Assembly (NCBI GenBank): GCA_037045355.1
Contig: JBAOHO010000026.1
Span: forward strand, 1 to 64,000
From: Candidatus Nanopelagicales bacterium
GTDB taxonomy: Bacteria > Actinomycetota > Actinomycetes > S36-B12 > GCA-2699445
Length of the DNA stretch: 64,000 bases
Direction: 5' to 3'
The first letter of the stretch is position 1. Each line of letters starts with the position of its first letter. Positions 35,429 to 44,643 of this stretch are shown here, piece by piece. The position numbers were made by a program, and so were the translations under genes. A model generated the notes under the pieces. The model made no database searches and had not been told where the DNA came from. It saw nothing but the letters and a program-made list of their open reading frames with translations.

Positions 35429-36708
35429 GTGACAGCACGAGGTGCTCCCGGCGCCGACCCCCGAGGTGCTCCCGACGCCGACCCCCCGGCGCCACGGTCG
35501 CCGAGCCCGACGCGGGGTCTCGGCGTGGTTCCCGCGCGTCACGCGCCGATGACCCGATCACCGGTACCGAGGCGTGGTTCATTCGGCGCGGACTACCGCA
35601 GTTCGTCGACTCCTACGACACCCGCCGAGACGTCTGGACCCGGGCACAGCCCTACCTCACCGCCATCTTGGTGTTGGAGCTGATCCCCTACGCGATGGTC
35701 GCGTTCCTCCCCGGAGGCAGCCTCACCCCGCTGCTGGGTGCCCTGGTGGTCGCAGTGGTCCTGGGCTGTTACGCGTTGTGGTCCAAGTGGCGGCGCGGCT
35801 TCTGGTTCGCGCCTCCCAATCGGGTGGGCTGGCCATTCCTCATCTTCTTCGTGCTGGCACCAACGGGTGGCGCGATTGCCCTGGTCGCGTTTCCCGCAGC
35901 GGATTTCGGTCCGATCACTTGGGTCGATGTGGCGGTCTCGGTGGCGATTCAGGTCGTCATCCTCGCCGCGGCCTACCTGATCACACGCTTCGCTGTCTTC
36001 CCGATGCTGTGGTGGGCGATCCGGCAGACCTTTGTCCATCTCGGGGATCTCTACACAGTCGCGACGAAGGCGCTCCCGCTGCTTCTGATCGTCATGCTGG
36101 TGCTCTTCGTCAACTCGGAGATGTGGCAGATGGCGGGCACCTTGAGTGCCGGTCTGCTCTGGAGCAGCGTCGGGATATTGCTCGTCCTCGGTGTTCTGGT
36201 GACTTTCGACCGGACCCGTACCCAGATCCGCGATCTGGACTACAGTTCCTCGCCTGACCAGGTCCGATCGTCGTGTGTGGGAACGCCCCTCGAACCGCTT
36301 GCCCGTGAGCTTGAGTTGCCCCCTGAGTCAACACCACTCAGGCTGCGGGAACGGGGCAACTTGATCGCCGCGGCGATGGTCACTCAACTGATTCAGGCGG
36401 CGGTCCTGGGGTTTGCCGTCTGGCTCTTCTTCCTGATCTTCGGCACTGTGACCATCTCCTTGTCTCTCCAGGAGACCTGGCTCGCCGGGCTGGTTCCCAC
36501 CGACCTCTTCATCAGTGTCGGGGAAGATCGCGGTGTCACCCGAGCGCTGTTCCGGGTGGCCACATTCATCGCGGGCTTCGCCGCCTTCTACACGACCATC
36601 TATGCCGCGACCGACGACACTTATCGGCGCAGCTTCGCGACTGATGCAGGTGCAGAGCTGCAGCAGGCGATCGACGTGCATCGCGTCTACGCGGTGGTCA
36701 ACAGGTAA
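35429..36708 (+). CDS. Multi-pass membrane protein, apparent frameshift near the N-terminus
   Basis: The body, in the frame ending at 36708, begins about DDPITGTEAWFIRRGLPQFVDSY and has roughly eight hydrophobic segments, including LLGALVVAVVLGCYALW, LPLLLIVMLVLFV and FRVATFIAGFAAFYTTIYAA. Two or three lie on each side of a cytoplasmic loop containing FDRTRTQIRDLDY. No family is recognised. That frame has no good start except ATG 35365. A leaderless GTG at 35429 in another frame encodes VTARGAPGADPRGAPDADPP, which would join the body if one C were added to the run at 35482-35487. The N-terminal extension is therefore uncertain. Confidence 0.7.
35438..35485. repeat. Two-copy 24-bp tandem repeat at the membrane-protein N-terminus
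   Basis: Units start at 35438 and 35462, each beginning CGAGGTGCTCCC and continuing GCCGACCCC, with one internal difference. In the GTG 35429 frame they encode two copies of a GAP(G/D)ADP(R/P) octapeptide. Confidence 0.7.
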
Positions 36709-36789
36709 CCCCTCCGGACTGGCCCGCACTGGCGGATCTGGAACACCGCATGGTGACCAGATGACCGGCTGCCTGATCGAGTCGGGGCG

Positions 36790-37359
36790 TCACATCAACG
36801 TGATCGACCGGAATTGGTCGGGTCGGCGAGAAGGAGTGCGCCGACCTCGGACCGGGTGTCGACCACCATGTGACTGAAGATGCGCTTCGACCGTGAGTTG
36901 CTGCTGTTCCGGCAGTTCCCGCAGGCGTCGGCGCACGTGGGAGAGCGGCACCTCACGGCTGAAGGTGCCGACGGTCAGGTGAGGGATGTACGCCCCCTCG
37001 CGGACCTCGGGGGTATTCGTCACAGCCAGTTGCTGCCGGACCCGGGCGATGCCCGGCCCCGACACCTGTAGGTAGGCGGCGGAACGGAACGTTGCGGGAC
37101 CACCCACCCGGATGTCGATCATGTGGAGGTCCGGCATCACGGGCTCCGCGTCGAAGCCGGAGGTCCAGACCGTGACGTGAGGCTGATCGGGCGCGCTGGG
37201 CTGGATCCAGTCGGCGAGTTTGTCCGCAAACAGTTGCCGGCGTCGGACCACGTCCTGGTCCGTGATCAGGGCCACGACCACATGGAACCACCGTGGGCCG
37301 GACCGCCAAGCTCGCAGCACGCGGGGGTCGGGGATCAGCGTCGTCACACCAGTCGTCAT
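36790..37359 (-). CDS. 2H phosphoesterase superfamily protein (2'-5' RNA ligase/LigT-like)
   Basis: 189 residues from ATG 37359. The two HxT motifs that define the family are PHVTVWTSG and PHLTVGTFS, about 70 residues apart, between alternating strands and helices. Members hydrolyse or form 2'-5' or cyclic phosphodiester bonds on RNA or nucleotides. The last ~30 residues (AHLQSHGGRHPVRGRRTP) look unlike the family's final strand. One base over, an IFSHMVVDTRSEVGALLLADP ending runs to a stop at 36795, so a small frame error near 36875-36885 is possible. Confidence 0.77.
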   Translation of the reverse strand: MTTGVTTLIPDPRVLRAWRSGPRWFHVVVALITDQDVVRRRQLFADKLADWIQPSAPDQPHVTVWTSGFDAEPVMPDLHMIDIRVGGPATFRSAAYLQVSGPGIARVRQQLAVTNTPEVREGAYIPHLTVGTFSREVPLSHVRRRLRELPEQQQLTVEAHLQSHGGRHPVRGRRTPSRRPDQFRSITLM

Positions 37360-37378
37360 GGAAGCCGCCAGTCGGCCG

Positions 37379-38575
37379 TCATCGCAGCCATGGGGCGGTG
37401 ATCGCCGTCAGGTGATCGATCGTGCGGTTGACCCGTTGCATGTAGGGCAAGTCGAATGCGCACTCGAACAGCAGTTGCATGCCCATACGGTTGATGGCCT
37501 CGCTGTTCAGGTCGGCGGCCAACCCCGCCAGGTACTCCTCGGTCGTCATTTCAAGGCCATGCTTCGCGAGAGCGTCGCGATGTCGCTCAGCGTGCCCGAG
37601 TACCTGGTCCAGAGACGCCGAGTCGGTCAAAGTGAAGGTGAGCAGTTCGGCGACGTCTCGCTGAGGGGTGTCGCGACGTGCGATCTCCCAGTCGAGGGCG
37701 ATGGTCGTACCGTCGGAGCGGAAGCCCACATTCCTCGGGTTGTAGTCGTTGTGCACGAGTACTTGGCGGCAGCGGTCCTTGGCGGGGTGCCAGCGCGGCA
37801 ATGTGTCGATGAGCGCTCGTCGATGAGCGACGGAGTCTGCCGGTAAGAGTTGGGGGAAGCGTCGTGACGCGTCGTCCAGCAGTGCGGACCAAAGGGCACT
37901 ATCTGCGGACATCGTGGTCGTAGTGGGCCGCTGCGGCAGCCATGCCAACCGGGAGGCGACTTCTGCCGTCTCGGCGTGCACGGCGGCGATGGCGACAAGC
38001 GCGATGTCGATCTGGTCGCCGGTCCAATCGGCAGTGGTGGTCCCTCCTGCGGTCAGTCCGGTAAGCGGGCTTTCGTCAGCCAGGACGATCGCCCGTTCCC
38101 CGCCGGCGCTGATGGTCCCGAAGTAGGCGGGCAGCAGGCGCCGCAGATGTGGGAGTTCGGCCGAGAGGTCGTAGATCGCGGCTTCTCGCACACCGGTCGC
38201 GACGGTTTCCGCCGTGGAGTGAAAGGTTGCGTAGGGCTGGTCGAGGGACACGTCGTGGTGTTGCACGATCCAGGGGATCAGGGTCTCACCGATGCCGTGA
38301 ACGGGGTTCACTTTGATGATGAGATCCCGCGCTGATGGGCGCTGGTCCGCCGAGCCCCTCCCGCGGGATCCGGCCCACACCCGCACCCGGGTGACGCCGT
38401 GGATGTCCTCGTCACCGCTGGCTCCGTACTTCACGGTGAGCCACGGCTGATCCGAGGTGTCCCCTGGGGGGTCCCGCTCGATGGTGACGTCAGCGAGATC
38501 CGCGGCCAGCAGTTCGGCCGCGATGGGCGCCAACCCGGCAACCAGATCGGTGTACTTCACACTCCACGATCCCAT
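37379..38575 (-). CDS. APH/choline-kinase-like phosphotransferase
   Basis: 398 residues. The kinase core is seen in the catalytic loop LVHNDYNPRNVGF (HxDxxxxN) and the metal-binding IALDWEIARRDTPQRDVAELL. The N-terminal lobe has DLIIKVNP with the ATP lysine, and an acidic/helix region HDVSLDQPYATFHST. Such proteins phosphorylate small molecules; the substrate here is unknown. ATG 38575 or GTG 38560 may be the start. Confidence 0.78.
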   Translation of the reverse strand: MGSWSVKYTDLVAGLAPIAAELLAADLADVTIERDPPGDTSDQPWLTVKYGASGDEDIHGVTRVRVWAGSRGRGSADQRPSARDLIIKVNPVHGIGETLIPWIVQHHDVSLDQPYATFHSTAETVATGVREAAIYDLSAELPHLRRLLPAYFGTISAGGERAIVLADESPLTGLTAGGTTTADWTGDQIDIALVAIAAVHAETAEVASRLAWLPQRPTTTTMSADSALWSALLDDASRRFPQLLPADSVAHRRALIDTLPRWHPAKDRCRQVLVHNDYNPRNVGFRSDGTTIALDWEIARRDTPQRDVAELLTFTLTDSASLDQVLGHAERHRDALAKHGLEMTTEEYLAGLAADLNSEAINRMGMQLLFECAFDLPYMQRVNRTIDHLTAITAPWLR

Positions 38576-38617
38576 GGGATCGTGGACGCACGCCCATGTG
38601 ACGTTGGGCGCAGGAGG

Positions 38618-40120
38618 TCAGTCGCTCCGCAGCGCATGCATCTGGCCGGACCTTGTTCCAAAGTAGATGCTCCCGTCCCAGACGGCGGGAGTCGACTCGA
38701 TACAGCCGGACAGTTTCTTCGACCAGATCTGCTGCGGTCGGCGCTCGGTGTCGGACACGTCGTAGGCGTTCATTGCCCCCTGGCAGTCCCCCACGAGCAG
38801 GACGTCATCGACCACGACCGGGGACTGCCACGTGGGTCCGGGCAGAGCGAACCGCCAGCGAACGTCTCCTGTCTTTCGGTCGATGCCGAGCACATCGCCG
38901 CCGTTGGTGTCGAAGATGACGATGTCCTTGTACAGCGCGGGAGTGCCCCACACCCCGGCTGGATTGCCGTTCTGGTCGTCGACGGACCATACGAGAGGGT
39001 TGTTCTTCTTGCGGGGGTCGAGTTTCATCATCTGCCCCACCTGACGGCTGCGGGCATTGAACTTCTCGAACTCGGAGCCGACGTAGAGGTACCCCTCTTC
39101 GTCGATCACGATGGTGGCGTCGGTGTCGTCACCGGTCCAGAAGCGGAACACGCGCTTGGGGTCCTTGCCCTTGTCCAGCCCTTTGATGTCCCAGCCTTGG
39201 ACCAGTCCCGCGCTGTTGGCGAAGTAGACGGTGTCTTTGTAGATGGACACGGAGTTCTCGATGGAGACCTGGCTGCTGCCGAAGTCCCCGAGGAGTTGAT
39301 CGTCCCAGCCTGGGGCGTTGAACACGAGTTTCGGGTTGACCTTGACGTTGCCTTGCTTGTCGTAGCGGCGGTTCAGCTTGACGATGTGGAACTGGCTGTT
39401 CTCGCCGCCCTCGAACAGGTAGTCGTCGATCACGAGCGGGGAGCCGTCCCAGTCGTCGTTCCACAGCACCGGCGAAACGGCATCGGCGTTCAGCCGCCAC
39501 AGCTCCTCGGGCTGGGAGCCTTGGAAGGAGATGACGCGCAGATTGTTGTCCCGGCTGCCGGTGTACACCAGGGGGAACCCGTCGGGGTCGATGGTGACCG
39601 AACCCTTGATGATGTCGCCGGTCTTGAACGTCGGGAGCAACTGCTTGCCGTTCTCGGCATTCAGGAAGTGGACGCCGTAGTCGTAGGCGCCGAACACCAA
39701 CCAGGTCTTGCCCTCGTACTCGAAAACTGAAGGTTGGCCGGTCCACCCGGTGCCGCACCATTGCTGGGGGCCCTTGCCGTCATCGGAGATTCCACACATG
39801 CCCCCATTACGTGGGTAGGACCAGGCCTCGTCCGGTGTCGTGCGGGGCATCTGTCCGGCGCCGTAGAACGTGCGGGTCGGGTTTCCCCGGAAGGTGATGA
39901 GTCCTTGGACCTTGCCGGGGGGGTACGGCTGACCGACGTCGGCCGGATCCGACCAGTACGGCGATTCCGGCGGCACCGACTCGCTGGACTGGGGAGTGGA
40001 CGTCGCGGTGGAGTCTGCGCTGCCTGCGGGACCGGTCGGGGTGGAGCTGCTCGAGCAGGCCGGCACCAAGCCGATGGTCACGGCTGCGAGGACGGCGATC
40101 ACGGACCCGGTTCTCATCAC
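38618..40120 (-). CDS. PQQ-like beta-propeller lipoprotein
   Basis: About 500 residues. A lipoprotein signal ends in LVPAC, followed by a Ser/Thr/Pro-rich linker. The rest is a beta-propeller built from repeats resembling PQQ-enzyme/BamB blades: VFEYEGKTWLVFGAYDYGVHFLNAENGK, GTPALYKDIVIFDTNGGDVLGIDRKTGDVRWRF, and STPAVWDGSIYFGTRSGQMHALRSD. It has no dehydrogenase active site that I can see, so a scaffold or sensor role on the outer face of the membrane is likelier than catalysis. Starts GTG 40120 and ATG 40117 overlap; the -10 spacing favours 40120. Confidence 0.83.
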   Translation of the reverse strand: MMRTGSVIAVLAAVTIGLVPACSSSSTPTGPAGSADSTATSTPQSSESVPPESPYWSDPADVGQPYPPGKVQGLITFRGNPTRTFYGAGQMPRTTPDEAWSYPRNGGMCGISDDGKGPQQWCGTGWTGQPSVFEYEGKTWLVFGAYDYGVHFLNAENGKQLLPTFKTGDIIKGSVTIDPDGFPLVYTGSRDNNLRVISFQGSQPEELWRLNADAVSPVLWNDDWDGSPLVIDDYLFEGGENSQFHIVKLNRRYDKQGNVKVNPKLVFNAPGWDDQLLGDFGSSQVSIENSVSIYKDTVYFANSAGLVQGWDIKGLDKGKDPKRVFRFWTGDDTDATIVIDEEGYLYVGSEFEKFNARSRQVGQMMKLDPRKKNNPLVWSVDDQNGNPAGVWGTPALYKDIVIFDTNGGDVLGIDRKTGDVRWRFALPGPTWQSPVVVDDVLLVGDCQGAMNAYDVSDTERRPQQIWSKKLSGCIESTPAVWDGSIYFGTRSGQMHALRSD

Positions 40121-40126
40121 CTAGGC

Positions 40127-40132
40127 AGGGTA
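40127..40132 (-). promoter_or_regulatory. -10 box, leaderless start of the propeller lipoprotein
   Basis: TACCCT on the minus strand precedes GTG 40120 by six bases. Confidence 0.4.
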
Positions 40133-40257
40133 AGCGCTGCGCCAGTCGGTCCCGACCAATGACCCCGCGCCACGCGGTCCGCGGTGAACCGGCGCCGCCG
40201 CGGATCCGGTATTCGGCGTCCCGCGCCCGGGTCCGGAAGAACGTCCGGCCACCCCTT

Positions 40258-40288
40258 GTTACTCGCCAGTAACGAACCGTCCTACACT
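40258..40288 (+). promoter_or_regulatory. Operator palindrome overlapping the fadA promoter
   Basis: GTTACT-CGCC-AGTAAC (40258-40273) is a perfect 6-base inverted repeat. A -10 box TACACT lies at 40283-40288, so the palindrome covers the -35 region and binding would block the promoter. The 16-bp dyad is of the size bound by TetR-type regulators, which commonly control beta-oxidation genes in actinobacteria. No regulator gene is adjacent. Confidence 0.55.
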
Positions 40289-40358
40289 CGGTTCAGACCG
40301 TGGTCACCCGACCCGGATCGATCCGCGGGAGCAACCCGCAGCAGACGAGGAGCGAATC

Positions 40359-41573
40359 TTGTCGAGCGAAGCATTCATCTATGAGGCCATCCGCACCCCG
40401 CGTGGTCGCGGCAAGGCGAACGGCTCCCTGCACGGGGTCAAGCCGGTGTCCTTGGTCACCGGTCTGCTCCACGAACTGCAGGCGCGTCACCCCGGCATGG
40501 ATCCGGCCCTGATCGACGACGTGATCCTCGGATGTGTCACCCCGGTCGGCGACCAGGGGGCCGATATCGCCAAGACCTCCGCCCTGGCCGCGGGTTTGCC
40601 CGACACGGTGGCCGGCACCCAGATCAACAGGTTCTGCGCCTCGGCCCTCGAGGCCGCGAACATGGCTGCTCAGAAGGTCCGTGCCGGCTGGGACCAACTC
40701 GTCGTGGCCGGTGGCGTCGAGTCGATGAGTCGGATTCCCATGGGTTCCGACGGCGGTGCGTGGGCGATGGATCCCGAGACCGCGTACGACACCTACTTCG
40801 TGCCTCAGGGCATCAGCGCCGACCTGATCGCCACGACCGAGGGGTTCACCCGCGACGACGTCGACGCGTATGCGGTGCTGTCTCAGGAACGTGCCGCGGC
40901 TGCGTGGAGCGCGGGCAACTTCACCAAGTCCGTTGTGCCGGTCAAGGACATCAACGGTGTCACGATCCTGGATCACGACGAGCACATGCGACCCGGCACC
41001 ACGATGGACGATCTCGCCAAACTCAAGCCGTCCTTCGCCGGGATCGGTGACATGGGCGGCTTCGATGCCGTCGCGCTGCAGAAGTACCACTGGGTCGAGA
41101 AGATCGACCATGTCCACACCCCGGGCAACTCCTCGGGCATCGTCGATGGGGCCGCGTTGCTCCTGATCGGTAGTGAACAAGCAGGTCGTGAATCCGGCAT
41201 GACCCCGCGGGGTCGAGTAGTCGCCACAGCGGTCAGCGGCGCCGACCCGACGATCATGCTCACGGGTCCCACTCCGGCGACCGAGAAGGCCCTGCGCCTG
41301 GCCGGCCTGACTCCCGCTGACATCGACGTGTGGGAACTCAACGAGGCTTTCGCGGCCGTTGTGTTGAAGTGGGCCAAGGACTTCGACCTTCCGATCGAGA
41401 ACGTGAACGTGAACGGTGGCGCCATCGCGATGGGTCATCCACTGGGTGCCACGGGCGCCATGATCTTCGGCATCGTGCTCGACGAACTCGAGCGCAGCGG
41501 TGGTCGTTACGGGCTGATCACTTTGTGCATCGGCGGCGGCATGGGCCTCGCGACCATCATCGAGCGGGTGTGA
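40359..41573 (+). CDS. fadA: Acetyl-CoA C-acyltransferase (3-ketoacyl-CoA thiolase)
   Basis: 404 residues from TTG 40359, which has GAGGAG upstream. The nucleophile C93 lies in INRFCASALEA. NEAF, GGAIAMGHPLGATGA (active-site histidine) and LCIGGGMGLA (second cysteine) complete the thiolase site. It cleaves 3-ketoacyl-CoA to acetyl-CoA in fatty-acid oxidation. The gene lies five bases before fadB and shares its promoter, as in the FadA/FadB trifunctional complex. Confidence 0.94.
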   Translation: MSSEAFIYEAIRTPRGRGKANGSLHGVKPVSLVTGLLHELQARHPGMDPALIDDVILGCVTPVGDQGADIAKTSALAAGLPDTVAGTQINRFCASALEAANMAAQKVRAGWDQLVVAGGVESMSRIPMGSDGGAWAMDPETAYDTYFVPQGISADLIATTEGFTRDDVDAYAVLSQERAAAAWSAGNFTKSVVPVKDINGVTILDHDEHMRPGTTMDDLAKLKPSFAGIGDMGGFDAVALQKYHWVEKIDHVHTPGNSSGIVDGAALLLIGSEQAGRESGMTPRGRVVATAVSGADPTIMLTGPTPATEKALRLAGLTPADIDVWELNEAFAAVVLKWAKDFDLPIENVNVNGGAIAMGHPLGATGAMIFGIVLDELERSGGRYGLITLCIGGGMGLATIIERV

Positions 41574-41578
41574 GAGGA

Positions 41579-43747
41579 ATGAGCAACAACATGATCACGT
41601 GGGAGAAGGACGCCGACGGAATCGTCACCCTCACCATGGATGACCCCGACCAGGGCGCCAACACGATGAACAAGACGTTCCAGGACAGCCTCGCGGAGAC
41701 CACCCAGCGTCTGGTCGCGGAACGCGACAGCATCACCGGGGTCATCCTGACCAGCGGCAAGAAGACCTTTTTCGCAGGCGGTGACCTCGGTCTGCTCAGC
41801 AAGGCGACCAAGGACGACGCCCCTGAGCTCGAGGCTCAGTCACTGGCCATGAAGCAGAACCTGCGCACTATCGAGACGCTCGGCATCCCCGTTGTCGCAG
41901 CCATCAACGGCGCTGCGCTCGGTGGGGGCCTCGAGATCGCACTGGCTTGTCACCGACGCATCGCTCTCGACGTCAAGGGCAGCGAGATCGGGTTGCCCGA
42001 AGTGTCACTCGGTTTGCTGCCGGGGGGCGGCGGGATCGCTCGCACCGTGCGCATGTTCGGGTTGCAGAAGGCGCTGATGGAGGTGCTCCTGCAGGGGCAG
42101 CGCCGCAAACCGGCCGCTGCTCTCGAGGTCGGTCTCGTCGACGAACTGGCTGCTGATCCGGACGCGATGCTGGCGGCGGCCAAGGCCTGGATCAAGGCCA
42201 ATCCCGAGTCCACCCAGTCGTGGGATGTGAAGGGTTACAAGATCCCGGGGGGCACGCCCAGCAACCCGAAGTTCGCCGCGATGTTGCCTGCCTTCCCCGC
42301 GAACCTGCGCAAGCAGATCAAGGGCGCCCCGATGCCGGCCCCGCATCACATCATGTCCGCAGCAGTCGAGGGTTCTCAGGTCGATTTCGACACCGCGGAC
42401 CGGATCGAGACCAGGTACTTCGTGGATCTCGCCACCGGTCAGGTGTCGAAGAACATGACGAAGGCGTTCTTCTTCGACCTGCAGAACATCATGAAGGGCG
42501 GAGCGCGCCCGGAGGGGTACGCGCCCTACCGCGCCAAGAAGCTGGTGGTGCTGGGCGCCGGGATGATGGGCGCGGGGATCGCCTACGTGTCCGCGCGGTC
42601 CGGCATGGAGGTCGTGCTCAAGGATGTCTCGCAGGAAGCTGCCGACAAGGGCAAGGATTACAGCCGCGCCTTGCTGGACAAGGCGGTCAGCCGGGGCAAG
42701 ATGAGCCGCGAGGCCGCGGATGATGTCCTCGGTCGGATCACCGCGACGGACAACCCGGCGGATGCCAAGGGTGCTGATCTGCTGATCGAAGCAGTGTTCG
42801 AGGACCCGACCCTCAAGCACAAGGTCTACGCCGAAATCGAGCCCTACATGGCCGAAGGATCGCTGTTGGCCTCGAACACGTCGACCCTGCCGATCACGGG
42901 TTTGGCGGAAGGGATCTCGCGCCCGGCCGACTTCATCGGCATGCACTTCTTCTCGCCCGTCGACAAGATGCCGCTGCTGGAGATCGTGGTGGGCGAACAG
43001 ACCTCCGACGAGGCCATCGCCAAGGCCATCGACGTTGCCCTGCAGATCAAGAAGACGCCGATCGTCGTCAATGACAGCCGGGGGTTCTTCACCAGCCGGG
43101 TGATCGGCACCTTCATGGGTGAAGCCGCCGCCATGCTGGGCGAGGGCATACCCGCCCCATCGATCGAGCAGGCCGCGCTGCAGGCCGGCTACCCCACGGG
43201 ACCGCTGGCGCTCTTCGATGAGGTGGCGCTCACGTTGGCCCGCCGCATCCGCGAAGCCTCCCGGGAGGCAGCCGCAGCCGAAGGCTGGGACTTCCCCGAT
43301 CATCCTTCGTACCCGGTCATCGACAAGATGGTGGTCGAGTTCGAGCGGGGCGGACGGGCCGCCGGAGCCGGCTTCTACGACTACGACAATGGCAAGCGCG
43401 TCGCCTTGTGGTCCGGCCTCGCCGAGACCTGGGGTTCGGACGTCGACCCACGTTCGATCGACCTCGTCGAACTGCAGGAACGCATGCTGTTCGTCGAGGC
43501 CATCGACTCGGTGCGCTGCCTCGACGAAGGAGTCCTGAGGTCCGTCCCGGAGGCCAACATCGGGTCGATCTTCGGCATCGGATTCCCACCCTGGACCGGC
43601 GGTGTGCTGCAGTACATCAACGGCTACCAGGGGGGCCTTCCCGGTTTCATCGAGAGGGCGAACGAACTGGCCGCGGAGTTCGGGGACCGCTTCACGCCAC
43701 CGCAATCCTTGATCGAGAAGGCCTCGGCGGGCGAGACGTACCAGTGA
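41579..43747 (+). CDS. fadB: Fatty-acid oxidation complex alpha subunit: enoyl-CoA hydratase / 3-hydroxyacyl-CoA dehydrogenase
   Basis: 722 residues from ATG 41579, with GAGAGG upstream. The N-terminal crotonase domain has the oxyanion-hole blocks FFAGGDL and INGAALGGGLEIALACHR, and the catalytic glutamate in SEIGLPEVSLGLLPGGGG. The dehydrogenase domain (from ~320) has the NAD site LVVLGAGMMGAGIAYVSARSGMEVVLKD, the NTSTLPIT and GMHFFSPVDKMPLLEIV blocks, and a C-terminal HAD domain with GFPPWTGG. It catalyses hydration and oxidation steps of beta-oxidation. Confidence 0.95.
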   Translation: MSNNMITWEKDADGIVTLTMDDPDQGANTMNKTFQDSLAETTQRLVAERDSITGVILTSGKKTFFAGGDLGLLSKATKDDAPELEAQSLAMKQNLRTIETLGIPVVAAINGAALGGGLEIALACHRRIALDVKGSEIGLPEVSLGLLPGGGGIARTVRMFGLQKALMEVLLQGQRRKPAAALEVGLVDELAADPDAMLAAAKAWIKANPESTQSWDVKGYKIPGGTPSNPKFAAMLPAFPANLRKQIKGAPMPAPHHIMSAAVEGSQVDFDTADRIETRYFVDLATGQVSKNMTKAFFFDLQNIMKGGARPEGYAPYRAKKLVVLGAGMMGAGIAYVSARSGMEVVLKDVSQEAADKGKDYSRALLDKAVSRGKMSREAADDVLGRITATDNPADAKGADLLIEAVFEDPTLKHKVYAEIEPYMAEGSLLASNTSTLPITGLAEGISRPADFIGMHFFSPVDKMPLLEIVVGEQTSDEAIAKAIDVALQIKKTPIVVNDSRGFFTSRVIGTFMGEAAAMLGEGIPAPSIEQAALQAGYPTGPLALFDEVALTLARRIREASREAAAAEGWDFPDHPSYPVIDKMVVEFERGGRAAGAGFYDYDNGKRVALWSGLAETWGSDVDPRSIDLVELQERMLFVEAIDSVRCLDEGVLRSVPEANIGSIFGIGFPPWTGGVLQYINGYQGGLPGFIERANELAAEFGDRFTPPQSLIEKASAGETYQ

Positions 43748-43809
43748 CCTGACCACGAATGCCCGCCGGATGATGGCCGCCGGGCATTCGAGTGCTCCCC
43801 GGCCATCAC

Positions 43810-43872
43810 GGTCGCTCCGCGGGTCATCACGGTCGCTCCGCGGGTCATCACGGTCGCTCCGCGGGTCAAGAC
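43810..43872. repeat. Three-copy 21-bp direct tandem repeat
   Basis: Units 43810-43830, 43831-43851 and 43852-43872 each begin GGTCGCTCCGCGGGTCA; the first two are identical and the third ends AAGAC rather than ATCAC. A partial copy (CCGGCCATCAC) precedes them. They fill the gap between fadB and the TMEM175-like gene. Confidence 0.85.
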
Positions 43873-43911
43873 GGGGTGGTGTTGCGCTGGTGCAACTCGG
43901 TCGCGGACCAC

Positions 43912-43917
43912 TACCGT
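43912..43917 (+). promoter_or_regulatory. -10 box, leaderless start of the TMEM175-like gene
   Basis: TACCGT is followed by six bases and the ATG at 43924; no ribosome-binding site is present. Confidence 0.4.
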
Positions 43918-43923
43918 GCGGAC

Positions 43924-44610
43924 ATGACCGAGCAGGTGTCGGCGTGGACCCGGAACTTCTACCCACGCGAAGGCGACGGGGTGGCGTTCGACCGCGTCGT
44001 CTTCTTCAGCGACGCGGTCTTCGCGATCGCACTGACCCTGGCGGCGGTGGAGATCGGCATTCCGGAGATCGAAGGGGACCCCGCGTCAATCGAGGTGATG
44101 TGGGAAGCGATCGTGGCCAAGGCGCCGGGAGTGCTGGGGTTCGTCGTGGCCTTTCTGGTGGTGGCGTTCTACTGGCGGGCGAACCACCGATTCACCATGA
44201 CCCTCCGGGGTATGGACGGCGCGTACGTCCGGGCGATCATCCTCTACCTCGGCCTTATCGCGTTGCTCCCGCTGCCGGCCGCGATGCTCGGTGAGTATGC
44301 GGAGAACTCGCTGGCCGTCGCGGTCTTCGCCATCTACGCCAGCGCGGTCAGCGGCATGGAGGTAGTGCTGTTCTGGGTCGCTGATCGCGGGAATCTGTTC
44401 GTCGTCCCGATGACATCGGCCTACCGGCGCGCGGCTGTCCTCGGGGCACTGTCACCGTTGGCGGTTTTCCTCAGTTCCATCCCGTTGGCGTTCGTGAACC
44501 CCACTGTGGCCATGATCTGGTGGCTGGTCGGATCGGTAGGCCTCGGGTTCCTGTTCGGGCGCAAGTCGCCGCCGCCACCGGACGTGGTTCACTCACCGAA
44601 CACCGATTGA
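43924..44610 (+). CDS. TMEM175-family (DUF1211) potassium-channel-like protein
   Basis: 228 residues with six hydrophobic segments. The first helix carries RVVFFSDAVFAIALTLAAVEIGIP, matching the RxxxFSDxVFAIxxTLL filter helix of prokaryotic TMEM175 channels, which conduct potassium as tetramers. The WRANHRF sequence after the third helix is also typical. Ion selectivity is inferred from the family. Confidence 0.82.
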   Translation: MTEQVSAWTRNFYPREGDGVAFDRVVFFSDAVFAIALTLAAVEIGIPEIEGDPASIEVMWEAIVAKAPGVLGFVVAFLVVAFYWRANHRFTMTLRGMDGAYVRAIILYLGLIALLPLPAAMLGEYAENSLAVAVFAIYASAVSGMEVVLFWVADRGNLFVVPMTSAYRRAAVLGALSPLAVFLSSIPLAFVNPTVAMIWWLVGSVGLGFLFGRKSPPPPDVVHSPNTD

Positions 44611-44643
44611 ACGGGGCATCCGGACCCGATTGGGTCATCCGGG

